A program made the position numbers and the translations under genes. Under the pieces are notes generated by a model. It saw only the letters and a program-made list of their open reading frames with translations. It made no database searches and was not told the origin of the DNA. A DNA stretch of 36,518 nt from Mariprofundaceae bacterium (GTDB lineage: Bacteria > Pseudomonadota > Zetaproteobacteria > Mariprofundales > Mariprofundaceae): the NCBI GenBank assembly GCA_015488115.1, contig WFOK01000044.1, forward strand, positions 1 through 36,518. Direction: 5' to 3'. Shown here piece after piece: positions 25,301 to 33,076 of this stretch. Numbering within the stretch: position 1 is the first letter of the stretch; every line of letters starts with the position of its first letter.

Positions 25301-26231
25301 GCGTATCTGGTCCGAGACCAGTTACCGCATGCAATCATTGCGCGACCATCCGGGATGCGCCCAGGAAGCTTATGATGCCATCAGCGATGAGCGGAATCCG
25401 GGCCTGTATGCCGAATTGAGTTTTGATCCGGCCGATGATGTGGCTGCTCCCTTCATCGCGACGGGGCAGCGTCCCCATCTGGTCGTCTTGCGTGAGCAGG
25501 GGGTGAACGGACATGTCGAAATGGCCGCCGCCTTTGAGCGCGCGGGCTTTGATGTCTTTGATGTGCACATGTCGGATATCGTCGAAGGCCGCGTGAAGCT
25601 CGACGGCTTCAAAGGGCTTGTCGCTGCTGGCGGGTTTTCGTTTGGCGATGTGCTGGGGGCCGGCCGAGGATGGGCCAGTTCCATACGCTTTCATGAACGG
25701 GCCCGGGATGAATTCGCGCGTTTTTTTGGGCGCGGGGACACCTTTGCGCTTGGCGTGTGCAATGGTTGCCAGATGCTCAGTCAGCTTAAGGACATGATAC
25801 CTGGCGCCCGGCACTGGCCCGAGTTCGTCCGTAATCGTTCCGAACAGTTTGAGGCCCGCCTGCTGATGGTCGAGGTGCTCGATTCGCCATCCATTTTCTT
25901 GTCCGGCATGGCTGGATCGAGGTTGCCGTTGGTGGTGGCCCACGGGGAGGGCAGGGCACGGTTCGGGAGCGATGAGGACTTGGACCGGGTTCACGCTGCC
26001 CTTCGATACGTCGGCCCCGATGGCGCACCAGCTGATGCCTATCCTTACAATCCAAACGGGTCTCCGCAGGGTCTGACCGGTTTTACGACCGCCGATGGCC
26101 GCTTTACCATCATGATGCCGCATCCCGAGCGCATGTTCAGGACCGTCCAGTATTCCTGGCATCCGTCGTCGTGGGGAGAGGATGGCCCCTGGCTGCGCAT
26201 GTTCCGCAATGCACGTGTCTGGCTTGGCTGA
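22356..26231 (+). CDS. purL: Phosphoribosylformylglycinamidine synthase
   Basis: PurL makes formylglycinamidine ribonucleotide in purine synthesis, using glutamine and ATP. The 1291-residue length is the fused large form, with synthetase and glutaminase in one chain. Landmarks are the linker and FGAM-synthase region ([56 protein letters not shown]), the second half ([54 protein letters not shown]) and a class I glutaminase at the end. There the nucleophile Cys lies near residue 1135 (GVCNGCQML) and the partner His/Glu in MPHPERMF. The ATG at 22356 has little room after the rpsT terminator, and no clear Shine-Dalgarno sequence, so the start is less certain than the identity. Confidence 0.97.
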   Translation: MSDEPSIHHLCILQGGQAWSAFRREKCLVRLREAGLDVSGMEARFLYLAEFDGEWSDDEFRRLCHLLGGHARLFGGLSCGLMVVPRLGTISPWSSKATDIARLCGLQRLRRLERGIVHELRGLGERGLRSAAAMLHDRMTESVLYDVDELSKVFSHRDPLPLERIDVLGQGRIALERANRSMGLALTDDEMDYLVDSFRRLGRNPTDAELMMFAQANSEHCRHKIFNADWVIDGVPQPHTLFSMIRHTHEAHPRGTLVAYRDNASIIEGFTARRLYPDDAGHYLEHCDQTHILMKVETHNHPTAIAPFPGAATGVGGEIRDEGATGVGGKPKAGLCGFSVSNLRIPGYEQAWEVDHGKPERIVSALEIMIDGPIGAASFNNEFGRPNLTGYFRTFEQDIGGTLYGYHKPIMIAGGLGNIDARHIYKKEVPSGSLIIQLGGPAMLIGLGGGAASSMDAGENAEDLDFDSVQRGNPEMERRCQEVLDRCWQLGEENPILFIHDIGAGGLSNAVPELINDAGRGGWIDLRAVHNMDPGMSPMQIWCNEAQERYVLAIAEASRDRFAEICERERCPFAILGTATDDGMLDVYDAHFDDHPIRMPLDVLLGKPPKMRREVWRKQAATIPLPEKLDDVREAVERVLRLPSVASKEFLITIGDRSVTGLVARDQMVGRWQVPVADVAVTTTDYVHYHGEAMAMGERTPVAVIDAPASGRMAVAEAMLNIAAACISDIGDIKLSANWMAACGHEGEDARLYETVRAVAMELCPQLGVSIPVGKDSLSMKTVWFSDGKQQTMIAPLSLIVSAFAPVQDVRRTLTPELCLSDETELLFLDLGAGKQRMGGSALAQVYLATGDEAPDVDDPARLRAAFGWLQQLHREGLALAYHDRSDGGLFVTLAEMGFAARCGLDIELASLGGRPMSALFNEELGLVVQVRHAHRERVRELAVAHGLEACLHTLGTIRPDRRFILRWNGAVLFEDQILRLQRIWSETSYRMQSLRDHPGCAQEAYDAISDERNPGLYAELSFDPADDVAAPFIATGQRPHLVVLREQGVNGHVEMAAAFERAGFDVFDVHMSDIVEGRVKLDGFKGLVAAGGFSFGDVLGAGRGWASSIRFHERARDEFARFFGRGDTFALGVCNGCQMLSQLKDMIPGARHWPEFVRNRSEQFEARLLMVEVLDSPSIFLSGMAGSRLPLVVAHGEGRARFGSDEDLDRVHAALRYVGPDGAPADAYPYNPNGSPQGLTGFTTADGRFTIMMPHPERMFRTVQYSWHPSSWGEDGPWLRMFRNARVWLG

Positions 26232-26335
26232 ATATGTGTTTCTCCAAGGCGACGAGGCAGCGTGTCCGTGGTATGCTTCGCGGCGGAAACGCGCTCTGGC
26301 GTTCCATGCAATCCACCTGACCTCAGGAGTTTGAT

Positions 26336-27118
26336 GTGCTTTATGTAGCAGTCCGTGCGGCCCGACGCGCTGGTGATCTCATTGCGCGTGCCTTCGATGA
26401 GCGTGCACATTTGAAGGTTCATGAAAAGAGTGCACGTGATTTTGTGACCGAAGTGGATGAACGGGCTGAAGGCATCATCATCCGCGAGATCCAGAAGCAT
26501 TATCCCGGCCATGGCATTGTTGCTGAGGAGTCAGGAGGCCGGATCAATGCCAGGGCCGAGATCCAATGGTACATCGATCCATTGGATGGCACGGCCAATT
26601 TTATCCATGGATATCCCCATTTTGCCGTTTCCATTGCGGCCTGGAAGGGGGGGAGGCCATTGCTGGCCGTCATCCATGATCCAATCCGGAATGAAACCTT
26701 CGAGGCCAGAAACGGCAATGGCGCTTTTCTGAACAGGCGCCGGTTGCGTGTCAGCACGACCGAGCAATTGGCGCATGCTTTTTTCGCCTCGGGCCTGCCA
26801 TCTTACCGCAAGGACCAGATCGAACTGTTCCAGCGCCGAATGGATATCTGTATGAGACGGTGTGACGCCTACCGCCGGGGCGGATCGGCAGCGCTTGATC
26901 TGGCTTATGTGGCGGCGGGGCGCATTGATGCCTATTGGGAGGCAGGCCTTTGCTCTTGGGACATTGCGGCGGGCTATCTTCTCGTGCAGGAGGCTGGGGG
27001 CATTGCAACCGACCTTGAAGGCCGAAGCCTGGAGCTTGAAAAGGGGGATATCCTGGCCACGAATGCGAGGTTGCATGCATCATTCGTGCGTTTGTTGGCC
27101 GAGGCGAATGACGTCTAG
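26336..27118 (+). CDS. suhB: Inositol monophosphatase family protein (SuhB)
   Basis: A 260-residue magnesium-dependent phosphatase; in E. coli SuhB also works as an RNA polymerase-associated factor for rRNA transcription. It starts at GTG 26336 (CAGGAG upstream) with LYVAVRAARRAGDLIARAFD. The metal-binding motifs are all there: DFVTEVDERAE, GIVAEESGG, the signature YIDPLDGTANFIHGYPHFAVS and the late motif EAGLCSWDIAAGYLLVQEAGG. Its TAG stop lies in the CTAG that forms the left end of the interspersed element at 27115, and on the other side of that element the convergent lptG also ends in CTAG. Before the insertion the two genes probably shared that CTAG as overlapping stop codons. Confidence 0.95.
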   Translation: MLYVAVRAARRAGDLIARAFDERAHLKVHEKSARDFVTEVDERAEGIIIREIQKHYPGHGIVAEESGGRINARAEIQWYIDPLDGTANFIHGYPHFAVSIAAWKGGRPLLAVIHDPIRNETFEARNGNGAFLNRRRLRVSTTEQLAHAFFASGLPSYRKDQIELFQRRMDICMRRCDAYRRGGSAALDLAYVAAGRIDAYWEAGLCSWDIAAGYLLVQEAGGIATDLEGRSLELEKGDILATNARLHASFVRLLAEANDV

Positions 27119-27340
27119 CCCGGATTTTTTTCATGATGGCCATGTGCCGGGATTTGAAATGTCGAAACCCAAAGGGTTGTATCGGCATGGCCGCATGACT
27201 TGAAGATGGGGCCTGCATTTCGCGGCGCCTGGCTTGTCTGTGTGGGCCGGATGCATGCCTTTGGCTGCGCCTACATGCGCGCCCCGACCTCGCTCATTCG
27301 GCGCCATCCATTCGCGAGCACATTGAAAAATCCGTGCTAG
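27115..27340 (+). repeat. Interspersed MITE-like element, copy 2
   Basis: A 226-base element bounded by CTAG on both sides. The terminal inverted repeats are CTAGCCCGGATTTTT at the left and, read inward from the right, CTAGCACGGATTTTTC (one mismatch). The core contains GGGATTTGAAATGTCGAAAC, an internal hairpin AACCC-AAA-GGGTT, GCATTTCGCGGCGCCTGGCT and CTTGTCTGTGTGGGCC. It lies exactly between convergent suhB and lptG; each TAG stop is taken from one terminal CTAG. No protein is encoded. Terminal inverted repeats, short length and a 4-base YTAR boundary fit a non-autonomous transposable element. Confidence 0.9.
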
Positions 27341-28392
27341 ATGCCTTCCCTGTGAAGGATGAGAAAGACGGATAGGCCTCCGAAGACGAGATTAGGCAGC
27401 CATGCCGCAAAGGCTGGGGGGAGCTGATCCCCGACGGCAAGCAGGCCGCTTGCATTTCCGGCTACATAGTAAAGCAGCCCCACGGAAATGGATGTGACCA
27501 ATCCCCATGAGGCAGCGCGCGTGCGGTTGCTGACATGAACGCAGAGCGCCACAGCCAGCAGGGCCATGAACAGGCATGCCAGCGGGGCAGCCAATTTCTT
27601 GTGGAAGGCGTAGGCATAGGCTGCCACCTTGAGTCCGGCATGTTCAAGGCTCGAGATGTAGTGGCGCAGTTGCATGAGATTCATTTCATCCGGTTCCGGC
27701 GGTCGTGTCGCCTGGGGCGCTGCCTTGGATGGCAGGGTCATGACATCTTGCTGCTGCACCTTCAGGCCCGTCTGGTCGGGGGTGCTGATGAAAACGTCAT
27801 GCAGGATCCACTCTTCCTGGTTATAGATCGCTTTCTGACTTTCGATTTTTCTTAGCCAGTGTCCCCTGCCATCGGATTCAAGGATGACCACAGCGTATTG
27901 ATTGCGCGCCAGCGGGGTGATCTTGACAAACCTGTGGCCATCCTTGAGCCATTGGACGGCCTGGTCGGGTCGCTCAAGATGTTTGATGTGAACCTTTTCG
28001 ATGCGTTGAAGCTGGTGGTTCGTGATCGGGGTGACCCACTGGCCTATGGCGAAGGTGAGCAGGCCTGCAAGCACGGAGACGCTGAGAATCGGTGTAACCA
28101 GCTTGTTGATACCGAGACCGGCGGCCCGGATCGCGATGATTTCATTGTGGCGCGACAGATCGATGAGGTAAAGGCTGGTTGATACGAGGATCACGATGGG
28201 CATGAACTCCGCGATCATGAAAGGGGACTTGAGGGCGAGATACTCGATCAGCAGGGGGAGCGTGAAATCTTCTCCGAGGAAGCGGGTCTTGTCGAAGGTT
28301 TCAATGATGATGTACACGGCAAGCAATGCCGTCAGCGTTGACAGGGAACGTTTTAGGCAGCCGGAGAAGATCCAGTGGAAGATGATGGGCAT
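27337..28392 (-). CDS. lptG: Lipopolysaccharide export permease LptG
   Basis: An inner-membrane subunit of the LptB2FG transporter, which extracts lipopolysaccharide and hands it to the periplasmic Lpt bridge. The 351-residue protein has the LptF/LptG plan: helices near the N-terminus (LSTLTALLAVYIIIETFDKT, FMIAEFMPIVILVSTSLYL), the conserved NEIIAIRAAGLG segment, a periplasmic beta-jellyroll of about 150 residues, and C-terminal helices (FHKKLAAPLACLFMALLAVA). The DxTRFLxE-like DKTRFLGED favours LptG over LptF. I chose ATG 28392 because the upstream extension runs into hflK. The usual neighbour lptF is not present; the gene stands alone, divergent from hflK. Its stop codon TAG is formed by the end of the interspersed element. 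Confidence 0.9.
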   Translation of the reverse strand: MPIIFHWIFSGCLKRSLSTLTALLAVYIIIETFDKTRFLGEDFTLPLLIEYLALKSPFMIAEFMPIVILVSTSLYLIDLSRHNEIIAIRAAGLGINKLVTPILSVSVLAGLLTFAIGQWVTPITNHQLQRIEKVHIKHLERPDQAVQWLKDGHRFVKITPLARNQYAVVILESDGRGHWLRKIESQKAIYNQEEWILHDVFISTPDQTGLKVQQQDVMTLPSKAAPQATRPPEPDEMNLMQLRHYISSLEHAGLKVAAYAYAFHKKLAAPLACLFMALLAVALCVHVSNRTRAASWGLVTSISVGLLYYVAGNASGLLAVGDQLPPAFAAWLPNLVFGGLSVFLILHREGI

Positions 28393-28496
28393 GTGCGGGA
28401 ATATAGCATTGGCCAGATACCCATGCACGGTAATGGGTGAAAACTGGAGCAGCACTGCTACACTGCGCAGCTTCAATGAACCGTCGGAGGTCAAAC

Positions 28497-29576
28497 ATGC
28501 CTTGGAGTGATCCAAACCAGCAGAACAACCCTTGGGGTCGACGGCCATCAGGTGGCCAGACGCCGCCAGATCTAGATGAGGTGATTCGCCGCCTCCAAGA
28601 GCGTTTCTCCGGTGTGTTTGGCGGCGGATCGGGCGGTGGACGTTCCGCCCCATCATGGAACAGGGGCATGATGGGAGGACTGGCCGGTGTCATCTTCCTG
28701 ATCTGGGCCGCCTCGGGGTTCTACATGGTGGCCGCCGATGAAGAGGCCGTTGTCCTTCGTTTCGGCAAGCATGTCGCCACCAAGGGCCCCGGACTGAACT
28801 GGCATTTCCCTTATCCGATCGAAACGGTGGAGAAGTTGCCCGTGACACGCGTCCAGCGCCTGGAAATCGGCATGAGGCGTTTTCCTGACGGAACCGTGCG
28901 CAAGCGCACGGATGAGTCCCTGATGTTGACCAAGGATGAAAACATCGTGGACATCTCGTTCATCGTTCAATACAAGATCAAGAACGTGGAGGATTATCTG
29001 TTCAACATCGACGCGCCAACGAAGACGGTTCGAGATGCGGCTGAATCGGCGATTCGCGAGGTTATCGGACGCACGCTCATCGATGATGTGCTGACTTCCC
29101 GGAAGGCTGAGGTTGAAATCGAGACCGAGAAATTGATCCAGAGCATTCTCGATGGCTATGAAGCCGGCATTTCCATTACGACCGTCAAGCTCCAGGATGT
29201 GCAGCCGCCGGAGAGGGTGATCAAGGAATTCAAGGACGTGGCATCTGCCCGCGAGGACCGCGAGCGCGCCAAGAATGAGGCCGAGGCCTATGCCAACGAC
29301 ATCATCCCGAAGGCTCGGGGCGAGGCCAAGAAGATGGTGCTTGATGCCCAGGCATACCGCAAGGATGTCGTGGAGCGCGCAAAGGGCGAGGCGCAGCGGT
29401 TCAGGGACCTGCTGAAAGAGTATCGCAAGGCACCGGAAGTGACGAGGAAGCGCCTGTATCTTGAAACGATGCAGGAAGTGCTTGCCGGCATGGACAAGAT
29501 CATTGTCGATCGTTCCGTGGCAGACAAGGTGTTGCCCTATCTGCCGCTTGATCGGCGGAAAGTGGAGGTTAAGTGA
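28497..29576 (+). CDS. hflK: FtsH protease regulator HflK
   Basis: HflK forms with HflC a large membrane cage around the FtsH protease and tunes its activity. The 359-residue protein starts MPWSDPNQQNNPWGRRPSGG after CGGAGG, and has a Gly/Pro-rich cytosolic N-terminus, one membrane helix (GLAGVIFLIWAASGFYMV), then the SPFH domain (ADEEAVVLRFGKHV, DESLMLTKDENIVDISFIVQ, AAESAIREVIGRTLIDDVLT). A long coiled coil with KNEAEAYANDIIPKARGEA follows. An in-frame start at 28437 exists, but 28497 fits the family. It overlaps hflC (TGATG) and is divergent from lptG. Confidence 0.96.
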   Translation: MPWSDPNQQNNPWGRRPSGGQTPPDLDEVIRRLQERFSGVFGGGSGGGRSAPSWNRGMMGGLAGVIFLIWAASGFYMVAADEEAVVLRFGKHVATKGPGLNWHFPYPIETVEKLPVTRVQRLEIGMRRFPDGTVRKRTDESLMLTKDENIVDISFIVQYKIKNVEDYLFNIDAPTKTVRDAAESAIREVIGRTLIDDVLTSRKAEVEIETEKLIQSILDGYEAGISITTVKLQDVQPPERVIKEFKDVASAREDRERAKNEAEAYANDIIPKARGEAKKMVLDAQAYRKDVVERAKGEAQRFRDLLKEYRKAPEVTRKRLYLETMQEVLAGMDKIIVDRSVADKVLPYLPLDRRKVEVK

Positions 29577-30445
29577 TGACACCGAAACAGATGCTGTTGA
29601 CCATTGTCGTCATTGCGCTGATCGGCCTCGTTGGCAGCAGCGCTTTCATCGTGGACCAGCGGGAGCAGACCCTGGTGCTTCAGTTCGGCAATCCGGTCAA
29701 GGTTGTCAAGGAGGCGGGTTTGCATTTCAAGCTGCCGTGGCAGAGCGTCAGCAGGTTTGATCGTCGTCTGCTGGAGAGCGACGCGCCGGTCAACGAGGTG
29801 ATCACGAAGGACAAGAAAACGATCCTTGTTGATAACTACACGCGCTGGAAGATCGTTGATCCTCTCAAGGTCTATCAGGTGGCAAGGGACCAGAGGGGTG
29901 TCATGGCCCGCATGGATGACGTGGTGCGGGGAAAGGTGCGTGAAGTGCTGGGTCAGCACACGCTCCACGAAATCGTGTCCGGGGGCGAGAATGCCAATCT
30001 GCGCGCCGAGTTGATGCTCAAGATTCGGGACCGAGCCGAGCAGGATGTCGCGGCGTTTGGCATCCATATCGAGGACGTGCGCATCAAGCGCGCGGATCTT
30101 CCTCCCGAGAACTCCGATGCCGTTTATCAGCGCATGAAGGCCGAGCGTCAGCGGATCGCAAAGGAGTACCGCTCCGAAGGTGAAGAGGCCGCCAAGGAAA
30201 TCCGGGCCCAGGCGGAGAAGGAGCGTAAGATCATCCTGGCCAACGCCTATCGTGATGCCCAGATCATCAGGGGTCAGGCGGATGCCGAGGCGACGGCCAT
30301 CTATGCCAGTGCGCACAGGCTGGATCCGGAGTTCTATGCTTTCCTTCGCTCGTTGAATGCCTATCGCGCCTCTCTGGTGGATCAGACCCGGTTGATCATC
30401 ACCCCGGGCTCCGAGTTCTTCCATTTCTTTGAACAGTCCAAGTAG
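29576..30445 (+). CDS. hflC: FtsH protease regulator HflC
   Basis: The partner of HflK in the FtsH-associated SPFH complex. The 289-residue protein begins MTPKQMLLTIVVIALIGLVG, a signal-anchor helix, followed by SAFIVDQREQTLVLQFGNPV, the SPFH core (KKTILVDNYTRWKIVDPLKV, VVRGKVREVLGQHTLHEIVS) and a coiled coil (MKAERQRIAKEYRSEGEEAA, ADAEATAIYASAHRLDPEFY). The start overlaps the hflK stop by one base, so translation is coupled; a GTG one codon earlier is possible. The DUF2065 gene follows 17 bases later as in the enterobacterial hfl operon. Confidence 0.96.
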   Translation: MTPKQMLLTIVVIALIGLVGSSAFIVDQREQTLVLQFGNPVKVVKEAGLHFKLPWQSVSRFDRRLLESDAPVNEVITKDKKTILVDNYTRWKIVDPLKVYQVARDQRGVMARMDDVVRGKVREVLGQHTLHEIVSGGENANLRAELMLKIRDRAEQDVAAFGIHIEDVRIKRADLPPENSDAVYQRMKAERQRIAKEYRSEGEEAAKEIRAQAEKERKIILANAYRDAQIIRGQADAEATAIYASAHRLDPEFYAFLRSLNAYRASLVDQTRLIITPGSEFFHFFEQSK

Positions 30446-30462
30446 CGGGGGCTGATGGGGGC

Positions 30463-30648
30463 ATGCGTGATTTGTGGGCGGCCCTGGGCTTGGTGCTGGT
30501 CCTTGAGGGGGCCGTGTATGCTCTTTTCCCCCAGGCCATGCTCGAGATGATGCGCCGCATGCAGGATGCATCCCCGGCGACGCTGAGACTGGCCGGCATC
30601 GCTGCGGTGGCTGTCGGCTGGGCGATTGTCTGGTTTGCCAGGCACTAG
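30463..30648 (+). CDS. DUF2065 small membrane protein (YjeT-like)
   Basis: A 61-residue protein with two hydrophobic helices (LWAALGLVLVLEGAVYALFP and AGIAAVAVGWAIVWFA), matching DUF2065/YjeT, which lies after hflC in many Gammaproteobacteria. Function is unknown; its fixed position suggests a link to the HflKC-FtsH complex. The downstream gene usual in such operons, purA, is missing; instead an interspersed element begins exactly at the stop codon, whose TAG is part of the element boundary CTAG. Confidence 0.9.
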   Translation: MRDLWAALGLVLVLEGAVYALFPQAMLEMMRRMQDASPATLRLAGIAAVAVGWAIVWFARH

Positions 30649-30897
30649 CCCGGATTTTTCAATGTGATCGCGAATGGATGGTGCCGGATGAGCGAGGTCG
30701 GGGCGTGCATGTGGGCAAGCAGTATGGCCGTCGCCATGGTTTGCAGCCAAAGGTGCGCGTCCGGCCCGCACAGACAGGCCAGATGCCGTGAAATGCAGGC
30801 CCCATCTTCAAGTCATGCGTCCATGCCGGTGCAACCCCTTTTGGGGTTTCGACATTTCACATCCCGGCGCATGGTCATCGTGAAAAATTCGGGCTAG
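30645..30897 (-). repeat. Interspersed MITE-like element, copy 3 (inverted, longest)
   Basis: A 253-base copy in the opposite orientation to copies 1 and 2. Both ends are CTAG; read inward the termini are CTAGCCCGGATTTTTCAATG and CTAGCCCGAATTTTTCACG, pairing as terminal inverted repeats. Read on the minus strand the core has GGGATGTGAAATGTCGAAAC, the hairpin AACCCC-AAAA-GGGGTT, CATGACTTGAAGATGGGGCC, and near the end CTCATCCGGCACCATCCATT, all shared with copy 2. It carries about 27 extra bases that copy 2 lacks. It separates the convergent DUF2065 gene and the cyclic-nucleotide-domain gene, giving each its TAG stop. Confidence 0.9.
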
Positions 30898-31808
30898 AGT
30901 GCTTTCCAGGCCTCCCTTGAGGGCAGGTGGTCCATGGTCAACGCCCGGGCCTTTTCTTCTCCCACGAGCGCGGACAGTGAGCGATAGGAGCGTTGCAACT
31001 TGTCTCCGACGCAATGGTACAGGGCATCACGAAATGCCGGGTAGCGGCGCTTCCATGCCAGAACGGACTCCTTGCGTATGGTCAGAAGCTTCAGCGGGGT
31101 AATTGCACTGACCGTGGCGGCATGCGGCATGTCGCAGACCAGGGCAATCTCTCCGATTTCATCGCCCGGCCCCGCCTTGGCCAGCACCAGTTTTCGCTCG
31201 GCATCTTCAGGATGGGGGATTGAAATCTCGGCCTCGCCCTGCAATACGAGGTACATTTCGCCCTCTTCTCGTTGCCCCTCTTGAAAGAGCTTCTCTCCAG
31301 CCTCAAGGGAGAGAATGCGACCATTGTGGAGGATCACTTCCCGTACAGCTTGGGGGAGGACGGCAAACAGGGGGCTGACCGCCAGGGCACTGGCCGCCAC
31401 GCGTTGTTCCGCCAGTTGACTGAGGGCCCTGAAAAAGCGTCCGTTGTTGTCTAGAATCCGCCGCACGGCATCACCAGGGATCTCGTAGAGTGCGCTGGGT
31501 TCAATGGAGATGACACTTGCCCCTGCAGGACTGCCGTAAAGGATGGATGCCTCCCCGAACACATCGCCTGGCGTGATGGAGCCCACCTCAATGATGCGTT
31601 CGCCATGCCTTTTGTTGACCTTGAGCAGTCCTTCATGAACAAGGAAAAGGGTTTCCGGGCGTTGACCTTCTTGAATGATGGGAACGCCCGGAAGATAATG
31701 CGTACGGTTTGCCATGGTCTCCAGGAAGGCTCGTTCATCGGGGAAAAGGACAGCAAGAATGGGAAAGTGCTGCGCGTCAAGCCGGGTGTTGTCTTCATGC
31801 GTGCTCAT
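30894..31808 (-). CDS. Protein with two cyclic-nucleotide-binding domains, no DNA-binding domain
   Basis: A 304-residue soluble protein with two successive beta-barrels of the cNMP-binding type. The first (about residues 12-130) has VPIIQEGQRPETLFLVHEGL and DVFGEASILYGSPAGASVIS. The second (about 150-265) has EKLFQEGQREEGEMYLVLQG and DEIGEIALVCDMPHAATVSA. The order resembles the regulatory subunit of protein kinase A or cNMP-domain adaptor proteins. The last 40 residues are helical without a helix-turn-helix. There is no enzyme or channel domain, so the output is unknown. The start at 31808 (MSTHEDNTRLDAQHFPILAV) avoids overlap with the ferredoxin upstream region. It is convergent to the hfl operon; its stop lies in the end of the interspersed element. 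Confidence 0.87.
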   Translation of the reverse strand: MSTHEDNTRLDAQHFPILAVLFPDERAFLETMANRTHYLPGVPIIQEGQRPETLFLVHEGLLKVNKRHGERIIEVGSITPGDVFGEASILYGSPAGASVISIEPSALYEIPGDAVRRILDNNGRFFRALSQLAEQRVAASALAVSPLFAVLPQAVREVILHNGRILSLEAGEKLFQEGQREEGEMYLVLQGEAEISIPHPEDAERKLVLAKAGPGDEIGEIALVCDMPHAATVSAITPLKLLTIRKESVLAWKRRYPAFRDALYHCVGDKLQRSYRSLSALVGEEKARALTMDHLPSREAWKAL

Positions 31809-31848
31809 GGGTCTCAGTATGAAAGCCGGATGTGGCGCCCGCAAGTGA

Positions 31849-32708
<860 letters not shown>

Positions 32709-32777
32709 AGCCATCGTATGGTGTTGCCTTTTTGGCGTGGTGGACTATCGTTGCTCCTGATATTGCATGGAGGTTCT

Positions 32778-33032
32778 ATGGCTCGCGTAACAGTTGAAGA
32801 TTGCATTCGCCACTATCCCAATCGTTTTGAAATGGTCCTATTGGCTGCCAAGCGCGCCCGCCAGCTGTTGCGTGGATTCCCCCGTCTTGGGAAGGATGAG
32901 GGTGACAAGCCCACGGTTCACGCCCTGCGCGAGATCGGTGCTGGTGAGATCACCTGGGAGCGGCTTCATGAACTCGAGGAGCTTGAGCGTCAGCGGTTGG
33001 CCGAGACTGTGGACGAGCAAGAAGCAGCCTGA
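32778..33032 (+). CDS. rpoZ: RNA polymerase omega subunit
   Basis: An 84-residue omega subunit that helps assemble beta-prime and binds ppGpp in Proteobacteria. It starts [20 protein letters not shown], the invariant beginning, continues [14 protein letters not shown] and [18 protein letters not shown], and ends in a Glu-rich helix. ATG 32778 follows GGAGG. It sits between gmk and the RelA/SpoT gene, 69 bases after gmk and about 44 bases before the next start. Confidence 0.96.
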   Translation: MARVTVEDCIRHYPNRFEMVLLAAKRARQLLRGFPRLGKDEGDKPTVHALREIGAGEITWERLHELEELERQRLAETVDEQEAA

Positions 33033-33076
33033 CGTCTTGTGGCTCACGCACGTGTCGACCGGGTTATTCGCCTGCC

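Noticed and set aside
30664-30897. Short open frames inside the interspersed elements
   Set aside because: The frames are not conserved between the three copies and are broken by the deletions, so the elements are treated as non-coding.
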